The notes under the pieces are model-generated. The model saw nothing but the letters and a program-made list of their open reading frames with translations. It was not told where the DNA came from and did no database searches. Below, piece by piece: positions 37,014 through 46,660 of a stretch of DNA of 64,000 nucleotides. Position numbers and translations under genes: made by a program. The stretch spans positions 1,550,001-1,614,000 of the forward strand of contig CM067067.1 in the NCBI GenBank assembly GCA_033980235.1. Reading direction: 5' to 3'. Each line of letters starts with the position of its first letter. The stretch's first letter is position 1. This DNA comes from Diadema setosum. Lineage: Eukaryota > Echinodermata > Echinoidea > Diadematoida > Diadematidae.

Positions 37014-38167
37014 TGTCACAAATGTACACACTAGTAGTTATGTACATGTATCAAGGCTGTGTGCATGGTTGTTTTAATGTGTACATTGTATGTACACAGG
37101 GTGACTAGATTAATGGAGAACATTCTATATGATATAGATATAGTACATACAGGCTGACCAGATCAGTGGAGAATTTTCTACGTGGTATATAATGTAGCTA
37201 CAGTACATGTATGCATGTGACAGGAAATACATTATAGCTCACTCAATCTAGAATGATTTAACCCATTCCAGAAAATTCTGGGAAGTGCTAGCTGAGTGAG
37301 GCACTGCCCTTGTAGCCCAATGTGATTGGTAGTTAATTTTGGCAATGATGTTATGCACATATTAGGAAGTGAGTCATCCAGGATTCCTGGAATTTGGACT
37401 TGCTAGTATGTTCAGGTATGGAGCCCCAGATTGGAGAAAATTACAGAATGTACTAGAAAGGGGTGAATGGATAGTATATAAGCAGGAGAAATTCTGAGGT
37501 AGGCAGAGTACCCAACACCTCTGCTCTGAGAGTTACGTCACTTCTGGCTCTGAAGCGACTTGTTATAGTCAGTCCTGTGTTACCTGCTGACCTGCTATAC
37601 AAACTGTGTTTGTGGAGATAAGGCCTGGGAGACATTTTGCCTGCAGAGAATTAATTTGCCTACGTTGGATATAGACTCCATATTTTAATGTCAGCGGACA
37701 TTGTTACGGCAAAGCTGTGACGGGCTGGATTCCTTGCTGGATATTATAAAGTGAATCATCATTCAACGCATCAACTGGACGTGGTCGTCATAACGTTTGG
37801 ATTCTGTACGTTTTGCTGTGGACAAATAACTTGGATTTTACCCCGGATCTATACCTTGGACTATCGTAACCTTCACCTCTGGATTTACGTCTGAGGTATC
37901 ATTCATCGGTGCATCGCGGATCATTCATCTGTGCATCGAACATCGTATCTGGACACTGTCAAAGGGTTACTTGCTTTCAAATTTTGGACTGTAATGCACG
38001 TAAGTGATCCTATTACCGATTTGTAACTGTTTCTATTGATCATTATTGTACTGATGTGAACACCGATTACGAGTCTGTACCCACAATATCACTGTTAATA
38101 AACCGCCTGAACATTAGTTGATTGTTTCTTTTGTGCGATCATTCTCAGAGTGATTTTGGTCGTAACA
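37014..38167 (+). repeat. 5' LTR
   Basis: TG...CA ends. A TATA box (TATATAAG, 37475-37482) should start transcription a little downstream. AATAAA at 38097-38102 is the likely poly(A) signal, leaving a short U5. A donor-like CACG|GTAAGT reading is not exact, but GTAAGT occurs at 38000-38005 and could permit leader splicing. Confidence 0.93.
37475..37482 (+). promoter_or_regulatory. LTR TATA box
   Basis: TATATAAG in a suitable position within U3. The duplicate is at 43791-43798 in the 3' LTR, pointing toward ADAM10 exon 2 on the opposite strand. Confidence 0.65.
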
Positions 38168-38171
38168 AAAT

Positions 38172-38189
38172 TGGGGGCTTGTGTCCGAG
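38172..38189 (+). other. Primer binding site, tRNA-Pro-like
   Basis: TGGGGGCTTGTGTCCGAG starts four bases after the LTR. It begins TGG, as expected for pairing with a tRNA CCA end. It resembles the known tRNA-Pro primer site (TGGGGGCTCGTCCGGG) except for about two extra bases. The primer identity is inferred. Confidence 0.6.
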
Positions 38190-38307
38190 AAGTGAATGTA
38201 AAGCCAAAACTTAGAATTTGGAACGTTCCGGAATCCAGAATATTGGTACAGACAAAATACCAGTGAGTTGATTGTTCAATTGTACATTGTGTGTAATACA
38301 TGTGACA

Positions 38308-41300
38308 ATGTCAATCAGTACAATGGATGTTCAGGCATTTGTTCAGAGGACAGATTTGTCCCTGAAAGATTTGCAAAGGTTACGCAAATGTGATTTGACT
38401 GCTATTGCACAGCATTTAAATGTAGATGTTCCACAAGGTGTAAGAAAGGCAGAGATTCTTGACTTAGTAGCTGGTCACATGGAGCTCAAAGAAGAAATTG
38501 ACACTCCAGCTCAAGCTCAAATTTCAGATCAAACACGGCTTGAGCTTGCTAAATTGGAAATCAAGGAGAGAGAAAGAACAAGGGAACTAGAACTGGAGAA
38601 AGAGAAGATGAGATTAGAAATAGAAAGAGAGAGGGAAAGAGAACAAAGAGAAATGGAAATGAAGGAAAGAATGGAAATGAAAAAACTTGAAGTGGAGCAA
38701 CAACTGAAATTGCGTGAGATGGAATTGACTCATGCACAGACTGTTGGAAATCGTGAAAGGGCTCCCTCTGAATTTGATTTGGCTAGGAACATTCGATTGG
38801 TGCCAAAGTTTGAAGAAAACAGAGTTGATGCATATTTTGTGTCATTTGAGAAGGTGGCTAACAGTTTGAAATGGCCACAGGAATTTTGGCCCATGCTCCT
38901 TCAAAGTGTGTTTGTCGGCAAAGCCGCCGATGTGTACTCATCTCTCTCTGAAGAGCAATCATGTGATTATGCTACAGTCAAGAAAGCAGTGTTGAATGCT
39001 TATGAGTTGGTGCCAGAGGCATACAGACACAAGTTCAGAAATTCGTACCGCAAACCAGGCCAGACACATGTTGAGTTTGCTCGTGAAAAAGAAATGATGT
39101 TCGATAGGTGGTACAGATCCCTGAAAGTGGATCAGGATTTTGATAACCTACGTGAGGTTGTTCTTTTGGAAGAATTCAAAAAGAGTGTTGCTTTCAGTGT
39201 GAGGTCGCATTTGGATGATCACAAAGTGACAAGTTTGCATAAAGCAGCATTGATGGCTGATGAGTATGAGCTGACCCACAGAAATGACAACAGACCACCT
39301 TTCAGGAATTTCTCTGGAAATAAGAGAGACAAAAATCAGTCGAGCAATCCAAAGAATGCTGGTTCTGAAAAAGGCACGAGTTCTGAAACTTCATCGGCAC
39401 CAAAGCCTCAATCTGACAAAGGGTCCAGTACAAGTGCAAATGTCATCAAATGTTTTCACTGTAACAAGACAGGGCATGTAAAGTCACAGTGTTGGAAGTT
39501 GCAAAACAAAGCAAAGAAGGACATGGGATTTGTCATGTCAAAAAGTGTCCTACCCGAAAACAGTGTCCCGTTTAGTGAAACACAGGCCATTGAAAGTCAA
39601 TCTCCCAAATTCAAAGATAGGCTGAAGCAGGTGGATGAAAGCTATCGTAGCTTTTTGTTTGATGGTGAGGTGACCCCATGTACTTCTGGTGAGGCAGGTA
39701 AACCAGTAGTCATCCTGCGGGATACGGGGGCCTCTCAGTCGTTGATGGTGGATGGTGGTATGACTTTTCCACCAGATAGTGCAGTGAATGCAAAAGTCTT
39801 GATTCAGACTGTTGATGGCAGTTATATGTCAGTACCACTGTATAGAGTGGATTTGAAGTGTGACCTAGTTTCTGGTCCTGTCACTGTTGGAGTTGTTCCT
39901 GAGTTGCCCATGGCAGGCATTGACTTCTTGTTGGGGAATGACTTGGCTGGGGACAAGGTGGTTGCGTCTCCAGTTGTTTCGGATAAACCAGTGGTGGTTG
40001 CTGAAACTGAGCAGTTGCAGGAGGAGTTTCCTGGGATTTTCCCAGATTGTGTTGTGACTAGGTCTCAGGCTCGTAGAGCTGTTCAAGATGATGCGGATTC
40101 TGTTGATGTGGAGGAGAATTCCGGTGTTTGGTTGGCAGAAACCTTTTTCAAGGATTTGAATGATGGGGTTGCTGTATTAGGCTCCGAGGCTAACAGTGAT
40201 GGGCTGTTTAGCAAGTCTTCCTTGGTTGAAGCACAGCAGGCAGACTCTGAGTTGAAAGGCTTGTCTCAGACGGCGTGTTCTGAGGCTGAGGCTGAAAAGG
40301 TCCCTGAGTGCTATTATGTCAAAGATGGCATTTTGATGAGGAAGTGGAGACCTCCCCATAGGCCAGCTGATGAGGATTGGACGGTGGTCCGTCAAGTTGT
40401 TGTCCCTCCTAGTTACCGCGGTGAGATCTTGAGGATTGCTCACGAGTTACCTGTTGGCGCCCATTTAGGCGTCAGAAAGACAAAGGATCGGATCATGAGG
40501 CATTTCTATTGGCCAGGGTTGAATGTGGATGTGGCTGAGTTTTGCAAGACTTGTCACACATGTCAGGTGGCTGGTAAACCACAGCATTCAGTGAAGCCGG
40601 CGCCATTGATTCCGATACCTGCGTTTGAAGAACCATTCAGTCGGGTTCTAGTTGACTGTGTTGGACCTTTGCCTAGGACTAGGTCGGGTCATAAGTACCT
40701 CTTGACAATCATGGATATGTCTACACGGTTTCCAGAGGCTATCCCATTGCGAAATATCACTGCTAAGACTGTGGTAGATGCTCTAGTGCAGTTTTTCACT
40801 AGGTATGGGTTGCCCAAGGAAGTGCAGTCTGACCAAGGGTCAAATTTCATGTCAGGCATGTTTCAAGAGGTGATGTATCGTTTGGGTGTGAAGCAGCTGA
40901 AGTCGTCAGCTTATCATCCCCAATCCCAAGGTGCGTTGGAGCGCTACCACCAGACCCTAAAGATAATGATTAGGGCATTTTGTGAGGAGTATCCCGAGGA
41001 TTGGGATAAGGGCATCCCTTTCCTGCTGTTCGCGACGAGGGACTCCCCAAATGAGTCAACGGGTTTCAGCCCATTTGAGTTGGTGTACGGTCATGAAGTT
41101 AGGGGCCCACTGAAGCTCATCAAAGAGAAGTTCATGACTGAGGATGATGAGGTCCACCTACTTGACTATGTGTCAAAGTTTCGTGAAAGGCTTTCAAAGG
41201 CTTGTGAGGTAGCTAGGGAACGCTTGAAAGTGTCACAAGACTCTATGAAGAGAAAGGCAGACAAAAATGCCAAAGCCCGAACCTTCAAACCAGGTGACAA

Positions 41301-42993
41301 AGTTCTTGTACTGCTGCCCATACAAGGTGAACCACTGAAAGCCAAGTTCAGTGGCCCATACTGTGTCAAAAAGAAACTCAATGATGTGAACTATGTGATC
41401 AGTACGCCAGACAGACGAAAAGATCAGAGGGTGTGCCATGTAAACATGCTGAAAGAGTACTATGAGAGAAAGGCTAGTCAGCCGGTAGGCGTAGCTCAGG
41501 TGGTAGAAGAAGAAGTAGATGATGAGGGAGAAGCTCAAGATGAGAATGGAAGTGAGCCCTCTAGTGCCAGGTTGTCTAACTCAGAGATGTTAGGGAAAGT
41601 AGATGAGGCACTGAACTACCTACCTGAAAATCAGAGGAAAGATGTGACTAGTCTGTTACATGAGTACAAAGAATTGTGTAAAGACAAACCAGGCTGCACC
41701 CCTCTGGCTGTACATGATGTTGATGTAGGAGATGCTGACCCTATCAAGCAAAACCCTTACAGACTAAACCCGAGCAAACTGCAGAAAGTACTGGAAGAGG
41801 TTCAGTACATGTTAGACAATGACATAATAGAACCGAGTAAAAGCAGTTGGAGCTCCCCAATCGTCATGGTGCCCAAACCGGATGGGTCTCAAAGATTCTG
41901 TATAGATTACAGAAAGGTGAATGCCGTGACGAAAACAGATTCTTTCCCCATCCCCAGACTAGAAGACTGCATTGACGGGGTCGGAAATTCTGCATATGTC
42001 AGTAAAATAGACCTTCTAAAGGGATACTGGCAAGTGCCCTTGACCGACAAAGCCAGGGAGATTTCTGCCTTTGCTACACCAGATGGCTTGTTCCAATGCA
42101 AAGTAATGCCATTTGGCATGAAAAATGCTCCGGCCACCTTCCAACGGCTAACAAACCAAATCATTGCCGGGCTTGACAACTGTGTAGTATACATTGATGA
42201 CATTCTAGTGTATAGTGACACGTGGCAGGAGCACATTACACACTTGCGGCAACTTTTTGATCGACTCAAGGAGGCCGGATTGGTGATTAATCTGGCAAAG
42301 AGTGAATTTGCAAAGGCCAAAGTGGTGTATCTCGGGCATGTAGTCGGTCAGGGACAGGTATTGCCAAGAGAAGCCAAGGTAGAAGCTATTCTAGGCTTTC
42401 CCATCCCCCAATCCAAGAAGGAGTTGCTCAGATTTCTGGGCATGGCTGGTTTCTACAGGAAATTTGTACCAAATTTCAGCACTGTAGTCACCCCCCTAAC
42501 AAACCTGCTGAAGGGCAAGGCAAAGTACACCTGGACTGATGAGTGTCAAAGAGCCTTCGAGAAACTAAAAGCAGTCCTTGCTAATGAGCCTGTTTTGGCA
42601 GCTCCTGACTTCCAAAAGCCATTCAAAGTGGCAATAGATGCTAGTGATGTAGGAGTGGGAGCGGTTTTGCTCCAAGAAGATGAAGAAGGCACTGAACGTC
42701 CGGTTAGCTACTTTTCCAAAAAGTTGAACGCATACCAGAAAAAATACTCAACTATCGAGAAGGAGGCTCTCAGTCTCATCCTTGCCCTCCAGCAATATGA
42801 AGTGTACTTGACCAATAGCAAAGGGGAGATCACGGTCTATACTGACCACAACCCCTTGGTCTTTTTAGACCGGTTCAAAATGAAGAACAACAGACTGTTC
42901 AGATGGAGCATGATGACGCAGCCATATGCTCTCAAAATCAAACATGTGGCAGGCAAAAATAATGTAATTGCTGACGCTTTGTCAAGAGTGTAA
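38308..42993 (+). CDS. Gag-Pol polyprotein, 1561 aa, PR-IN-RT-RH order
   Basis: I start at ATG 38308 (A at -3); upstream in-frame codons lack ATG. Approximate residues: a SAP-like helix pair 14-56; a charged coiled coil 76-138; a capsid segment with SCAN-like helices 158-328; a CCHC knuckle (C382, C385, H390, C395); an aspartic protease with DTGA at 472-475. The integrase follows, with H712/H719/C749/C752 zinc site and D783, D842, E878 (35 residues between the last two), then GPY at 1016-1018. After an acidic linker comes reverse transcriptase (D1235, YIDD 1295-1298) and RNase H (D1444, E1486, D1513, D1556), ending at ALSRV. All catalytic residues are present and there is no stop or frameshift. 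Usual Ty3/gypsy elements put integrase last, so this order marks the Gmr1 group. There is no envelope. Confidence 0.95.
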   Translation: MSISTMDVQAFVQRTDLSLKDLQRLRKCDLTAIAQHLNVDVPQGVRKAEILDLVAGHMELKEEIDTPAQAQISDQTRLELAKLEIKERERTRELELEKEKMRLEIEREREREQREMEMKERMEMKKLEVEQQLKLREMELTHAQTVGNRERAPSEFDLARNIRLVPKFEENRVDAYFVSFEKVANSLKWPQEFWPMLLQSVFVGKAADVYSSLSEEQSCDYATVKKAVLNAYELVPEAYRHKFRNSYRKPGQTHVEFAREKEMMFDRWYRSLKVDQDFDNLREVVLLEEFKKSVAFSVRSHLDDHKVTSLHKAALMADEYELTHRNDNRPPFRNFSGNKRDKNQSSNPKNAGSEKGTSSETSSAPKPQSDKGSSTSANVIKCFHCNKTGHVKSQCWKLQNKAKKDMGFVMSKSVLPENSVPFSETQAIESQSPKFKDRLKQVDESYRSFLFDGEVTPCTSGEAGKPVVILRDTGASQSLMVDGGMTFPPDSAVNAKVLIQTVDGSYMSVPLYRVDLKCDLVSGPVTVGVVPELPMAGIDFLLGNDLAGDKVVASPVVSDKPVVVAETEQLQEEFPGIFPDCVVTRSQARRAVQDDADSVDVEENSGVWLAETFFKDLNDGVAVLGSEANSDGLFSKSSLVEAQQADSELKGLSQTACSEAEAEKVPECYYVKDGILMRKWRPPHRPADEDWTVVRQVVVPPSYRGEILRIAHELPVGAHLGVRKTKDRIMRHFYWPGLNVDVAEFCKTCHTCQVAGKPQHSVKPAPLIPIPAFEEPFSRVLVDCVGPLPRTRSGHKYLLTIMDMSTRFPEAIPLRNITAKTVVDALVQFFTRYGLPKEVQSDQGSNFMSGMFQEVMYRLGVKQLKSSAYHPQSQGALERYHQTLKIMIRAFCEEYPEDWDKGIPFLLFATRDSPNESTGFSPFELVYGHEVRGPLKLIKEKFMTEDDEVHLLDYVSKFRERLSKACEVARERLKVSQDSMKRKADKNAKARTFKPGDKVLVLLPIQGEPLKAKFSGPYCVKKKLNDVNYVISTPDRRKDQRVCHVNMLKEYYERKASQPVGVAQVVEEEVDDEGEAQDENGSEPSSARLSNSEMLGKVDEALNYLPENQRKDVTSLLHEYKELCKDKPGCTPLAVHDVDVGDADPIKQNPYRLNPSKLQKVLEEVQYMLDNDIIEPSKSSWSSPIVMVPKPDGSQRFCIDYRKVNAVTKTDSFPIPRLEDCIDGVGNSAYVSKIDLLKGYWQVPLTDKAREISAFATPDGLFQCKVMPFGMKNAPATFQRLTNQIIAGLDNCVVYIDDILVYSDTWQEHITHLRQLFDRLKEAGLVINLAKSEFAKAKVVYLGHVVGQGQVLPREAKVEAILGFPIPQSKKELLRFLGMAGFYRKFVPNFSTVVTPLTNLLKGKAKYTWTDECQRAFEKLKAVLANEPVLAAPDFQKPFKVAIDASDVGVGAVLLQEDEEGTERPVSYFSKKLNAYQKKYSTIEKEALSLILALQQYEVYLTNSKGEITVYTDHNPLVFLDRFKMKNNRLFRWSMMTQPYALKIKHVAGKNNVIADALSRV

Positions 42994-43329
42994 CATGAAG
43001 AGAGTATCGAAGGTGAAAAGTTTTCACCGCATATCACTTACAGTGTACATTGTATGTGTTTAGCATATATCCATTAATGTATGCAAAACAGTTTGACATG
43101 ATTGTACATGTATAAGCTCCAAGAATCCAAGCAATATCATTGTATAAAATGGTATCCATGAAAAGAGAACATGGAATTAATGCAGCTCTTCAAAAGGCAT
43201 GTGATAGTATGTGATTATTGTTGCTTGACTTGGATTTTACCTCACATTGGTTGTAAATAACAATGAGAAATTGTGAAGGTAAAAGAAACCCTTGCTACGG
43301 CAAGGCTTTCTTTTTCCCATGGGGGATGG
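42994..43329 (+). other. 3' untranslated part and polypurine tract
   Basis: 336 non-coding bases follow the stop codon. GGGGGATGG at 43321-43329 abuts the 3' LTR and is the likely plus-strand primer. There is no further open frame. Confidence 0.7.
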
Positions 43330-44483
43330 TGTCACAAATGTACACACTAGTAGTTATGTACATGTATCAAGGCTGTGTGCATGGTTGTTTTAATGTGTAC
43401 ATTGTATGTACACAGGGTGACTAGATTAATGGAGAACATTCTATATGATATAGATATAGTACATACAGGCTGACCAGATCAGTGGAGAATTTTCTACGTG
43501 GTATATAATGTAGCTACAGTACATGTATGCATGTGACAGGAAATACATTATAGCTCACTCAATCTAGAATGATTTAACCCATTCCAGAAAATTCTGGGAA
43601 GTGCTAGCTGAGTGAGGCACTGCCCTTGTAGCCCAATGTGATTGGTAGTTAATTTTGGCAATGATGTTATGCACATATTAGGAAGTGAGTCATCCAGGAT
43701 TCCTGGAATTTGGACTTGCTAGTATGTTCAGGTATGGAGCCCCAGATTGGAGAAAATTACAGAATGTACTAGAAAGGGGTGAATGGATAGTATATAAGCA
43801 GGAGAAATTCTGAGGTAGGCAGAGTACCCAACACCTCTGCTCTGAGAGTTACGTCACTTCTGGCTCTGAAGCGACTTGTTATAGTCAGTCCTGTGTTACC
43901 TGCTGACCTGCTATACAAACTGTGTTTGTGGAGATAAGGCCTGGGAGACATTTTGCCTGCAGAGAATTAATTTGCCTACGTTGGATATAGACTCCATATT
44001 TTAATGTCAGCGGACATTGTTACGGCAAAGCTGTGACGGGCTGGATTCCTTGCTGGATATTATAAAGTGAATCATCATTCAACGCATCAACTGGACGTGG
44101 TCGTCATAACGTTTGGATTCTGTACGTTTTGCTGTGGACAAATAACTTGGATTTTACCCCGGATCTATACCTTGGACTATCGTAACCTTCACCTCTGGAT
44201 TTACGTCTGAGGTATCATTCATCGGTGCATCGCGGATCATTCATCTGTGCATCGAACATCGTATCTGGACACTGTCAAAGGGTTACTTGCTTTCAAATTT
44301 TGGACTGTAATGCACGTAAGTGATCCTATTACCGATTTGTAACTGTTTCTATTGATCATTATTGTACTGATGTGAACACCGATTACGAGTCTGTACCCAC
44401 AATATCACTGTTAATAAACCGCCTGAACATTAGTTGATTGTTTCTTTTGTGCGATCATTCTCAGAGTGATTTTGGTCGTAACA
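43330..44483 (+). repeat. 3' LTR
   Basis: Appears identical to 37014-38167, offset by 6316 bases. Carries the poly(A) signal AATAAA at 44413-44418. The next bases, GTAC, are the target duplication. Confidence 0.93.
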
Positions 44484-44499
44484 GTACACACATCACTCT

Positions 44500-44690
44500 T
44501 CCAATGTTCCCTACTGGATTTGGTGGGAAATTATGCTAAGTTTCAATAACAGTTTTGTGTGCAGAAGTCATGCCTCTACATTAATGTTGCTACTGGTCAT
44601 TTGAAAGAAAAACAGTCATAGATTTCTCATACAATTTACATCAAAGCAAAGCTTGGGGGTTTCCACCATGACACATAAAGAGTTATGTAG
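44500..44690 (-). mobile_element. Reversed fragment of the 1573-2082 element family
   Basis: The reverse complement contains CTCTTTATGTGTCATGGTGG, GCTTTGATGTAAATT and TTTCAAATGACCAGTA, in the same order as 1577-1850. It starts just beyond the LTR retrotransposon and stops about 80 bp from ADAM10 exon 2. Confidence 0.6.
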
Positions 44691-44768
44691 AGTGAATGTT
44701 TTCCACAAGTATGGATTCAAATGTGAACACACTTTTGCATGTGAAACAGAAAGAGTCATCTAACACAC

Positions 44769-44907
44769 CTTCCATGAGCTGTGAAGTCAAGTTCCACGGT
44801 TGCACTGTCCACTGACCGCCTGGCTCTCTCATGGCTAGAATGGAGGTCATCAGTGTTATAGTTCAGTAGTTCGTAGTGGTGGACATATCGATTCAGCCTT
44901 TCAGCAT
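44769..44907 (-). CDS. ADAM10: ADAM10-like metalloprotease, exon 2 (prodomain start)
   Basis: This 139-nt exon encodes residues 17 (split) to 63 (split), the N-terminal part of the prodomain, which keeps the enzyme inactive during secretion. On the minus strand ACTCACCAG precedes it and CATGGAAG|GTGTGT ends it. The frame reads LNRYVHHYELLNYNTDDLH, then RARRSV, then VELDFTAHGR. Vertebrate ADAM10 has the same series: LNKYIRHYE, a YN-D segment, RAKR, a L-DF segment and AHGR. RARR (44-47) sits where ADAM10 has its upstream convertase-like site. The first two bases finish the Asn codon opened by exon 1, and the last two open the Arg codon finished by exon 3. The antisense LTR retrotransposon ends 285 bp away. 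Confidence 0.92.
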
Positions 44908-44983
44908 CTGGTGAGTAAATGAGAATGTCATGATACCAGTTACAATGAAACACATAGCACACAGACTTTGGACAAGTTTTGTG

Positions 44984-45343
44984 TGTTTGTTTGTTTGTTT
45001 GCTTGTTCATTTTCCATCGGAGAAGATGGCTGGATAGCCAACATTCAGCTATGCTAAGCTGGTCTTCCATGGGGTCCAGTTGGATGTGAGGTGGGACCAC
45101 TTCATGGGGTTAAACACCCTGCTCTTTGCGATGAATGAATGAAGCTGGATCTTTTACACGTGCATGAGATGTGCCTTTCTCACACACGGGACCTCCATTT
45201 TATGTCCTATCCGAGGGACGGTGTGTTAGGGGACGGTATGACTACACACAAATTACATTGCTCAGTCCAGACTTGGGTTCGAACCCGGGTCGCTTGGGTC
45301 GGAGGCAGACCCGCTACCGACTGAGCCAACTCACCTCCCTCTA
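44984..45343 (-). mobile_element. tRNA-derived SINE
   Basis: On the minus strand it starts near 45343 with A-box TGGCTCAGTCGGTAGCGG (45311-45328) and B-box GGGTTCGAACCC (45275-45286). The body contains GCACGTGTAAAAGATCC, and the end is an AAAC-type tail (44984-45003). The tail and pol III boxes support a SINE about 360 bp long. The body motif recalls conserved core domains of metazoan SINEs, but I cannot name the family. Confidence 0.75.
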
Positions 45344-45495
45344 GTTTTAGTTTATAATAATTATGAATTACACTGTTTATATGATATCTTCCACTGACTC
45401 CAGGTTCCTTTAACACAAGGGCATGGGTTTATTGTAATAATTTTCAGTGTCAACCTTTGTACAAAAATATCAAAATTACTGTAGGGAATGTGTAG

Positions 45496-46260
45496 GTTTT
45501 CAAACAAAAGTAGTATAAAAAAGGAATTTGTTTTGTTAATGATTTGTTAGATGAAGAAGGACATGTATTATCATTTACTGCTTTTAAGAGGAAATATAAT
45601 GTTGATGTTAATTTTTTAGATTGTTTTGGAATGTGTCAAGCGGTTAAAAAAGCAGGTTGTGACAGAGGTATGAATAATATGGAAAAGTTTTGTCAACCAA
45701 TTATACCCGATATTTTAAATTTGATTATAAAACAACGTAAAGGATGTTTAAATATTTATGCTGTTTTGTTAAAAAAAAAATAAAGTACATACATATCAAT
45801 GTAAAGGATTTTTAAAATGGCGACAATTGATACAACTTGAGGAAAAGAAATGGCAATCTTTTTCATTGGCCCCGTTCAAGAGCATGGAGGATGTTAATTT
45901 ACGATGGTTTCAGTTTAAAATAGTCAATAGAATTCTATATACAAATAAGATGTTGAATAGAATTGGGTTGGCTGAAAGAAAAGAATGTTTGTTTTGTAAT
46001 GTGTATGTTGAGACTTTAATACATTTTTGAGTGAGTGTCAATATGTTGATAGATTGTGGGTTGAAGTAAGAGAAAGGATTAATGTTAACGCGGGGTTAGA
46101 AATAACATTTACGACGGAAAATAAATTATTTGGTTTTGGGGGTATTAATAATTCGGCATTGAATTGTATTACTATGCTGGTGAGATATGAAATTTATGTT
46201 TGTAAAATATTAAAAAAACATAATACCTCATTTGATGTAAAGACAGTATAAGGGAATATT
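45496..46260 (+). pseudogene. Non-LTR retrotransposon (LINE) ORF2 3' end, decayed
   Basis: Three consecutive frames give pieces of one ORF2 C-terminus. The first piece (to 45783) has DLLDEEGHVLSFTAFKRKYN, typical of the region after the reverse transcriptase. The second (45827-46029) has LRWFQFKIVNRILYTNKML and ECLFCNVYVET-IH, the zinc-knuckle region. After a one-base frameshift near 46020 the third continues SECQYVDRLWVEV to 46251. The family encodes reverse transcriptase used for target-primed insertion; here only the tail remains, with stops and frameshifts. Codon use is very AT-rich. The L1/Tx1-like class is inferred from the C-x2-C...H...C pattern. Confidence 0.8.
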
Positions 46261-46445
46261 ATGATAAAGAAAAATTCATTGCAAGAAATAATCATAAGTT
46301 GCAAGTGTTTCAGAAAAAAATGGTGTCTGTTTAGACACCTGTTTTCTTGATGATGGTATGAGTCACGATATTTTATTGGTTGTTTTGTTTTTCAAAGTAT
46401 TGTATTTGAAATATTATGATTTTATTTGAAATACTATGATGTATT
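46261..46445 (+). repeat. LINE 3' untranslated tail with short duplication
   Basis: TTTGAAATATTATGATT and TTTGAAATACTATGAT repeat near the end, as often seen at LINE 3' termini. The boundary is approximate. Confidence 0.45.
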
Positions 46446-46552
46446 ACGTGTACAGATGAATATATGTCTGATGTAGAATAATAAATATCCCGGAGGGGGG
46501 GGGGGGAGGGCATGGGTTAAACACTTGAATGCAAAATTGGGATATTACTGTA

Positions 46553-46660
46553 CACACCAAATATTTTGCGAGGTTTTTTATTTTTGCAAATTTTGCATGT
46601 CGTGTGCTATTTGCAGATTTAAAAACACACAAAAGTATTAACTCTGATCCCGACATGAAT
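46553..46660. repeat. Dispersed repeat (copy 2)
   Basis: CCAAATATTTTGCGAGGTTT and GCTATTTGCAGATTTAAAAA match the reverse of 27340-27425. Confidence 0.5.

Larger units (their letters stand above)
37014..44483 (+). mobile_element. Intact Gmr1-type Ty3/gypsy LTR retrotransposon, 7470 bp
   Basis: The element has two 1154-bp LTRs beginning TGTCACA and ending TAACA, with no difference seen by eye. GTAC flanks both sides (37010-37013 and 44484-44487), a 4-bp target duplication. Inside are a primer binding site, one long open gag-pol frame, and a purine-rich tract before the 3' LTR. Pol order is protease, integrase, reverse transcriptase, RNase H, the copia-like order that defines the Gmr1 group within Ty3/gypsy. 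No chromodomain or envelope frame is present. Identical LTRs and an unbroken frame imply a recent insertion. It lies antisense in intron 2 of the ADAM10-like gene. Confidence 0.95.
13188..44768 (-). other. Intron 2 of the ADAM10-like gene, 31.6 kb
   Basis: The donor is GAAG|GTGTGT at 44768-44767 and the acceptor CAG ends at 13188, both on the minus strand. The intron contains the intact LTR retrotransposon, two long hairpin-ended repeats, a nested transposon stack and many MITEs, each listed separately. I see no supported gene in about 13633-15131, 15790-17195, 20950-22134, 22471-23947, 24135-26744 (long A runs at 25400 and 26646), 28839-30038 and 35968-36606. Confidence 0.85.

Noticed and set aside
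38272..38307. Longer gag-pol frame starting 12 codons upstream
   Set aside because: The upstream start would be TTG. The first ATG in frame is 38308, with A at -3, so I use that.
42994..43329. Possible envelope gene after RNase H
   Set aside because: Only 336 bases separate the stop from the 3' LTR, and no open frame exists there.
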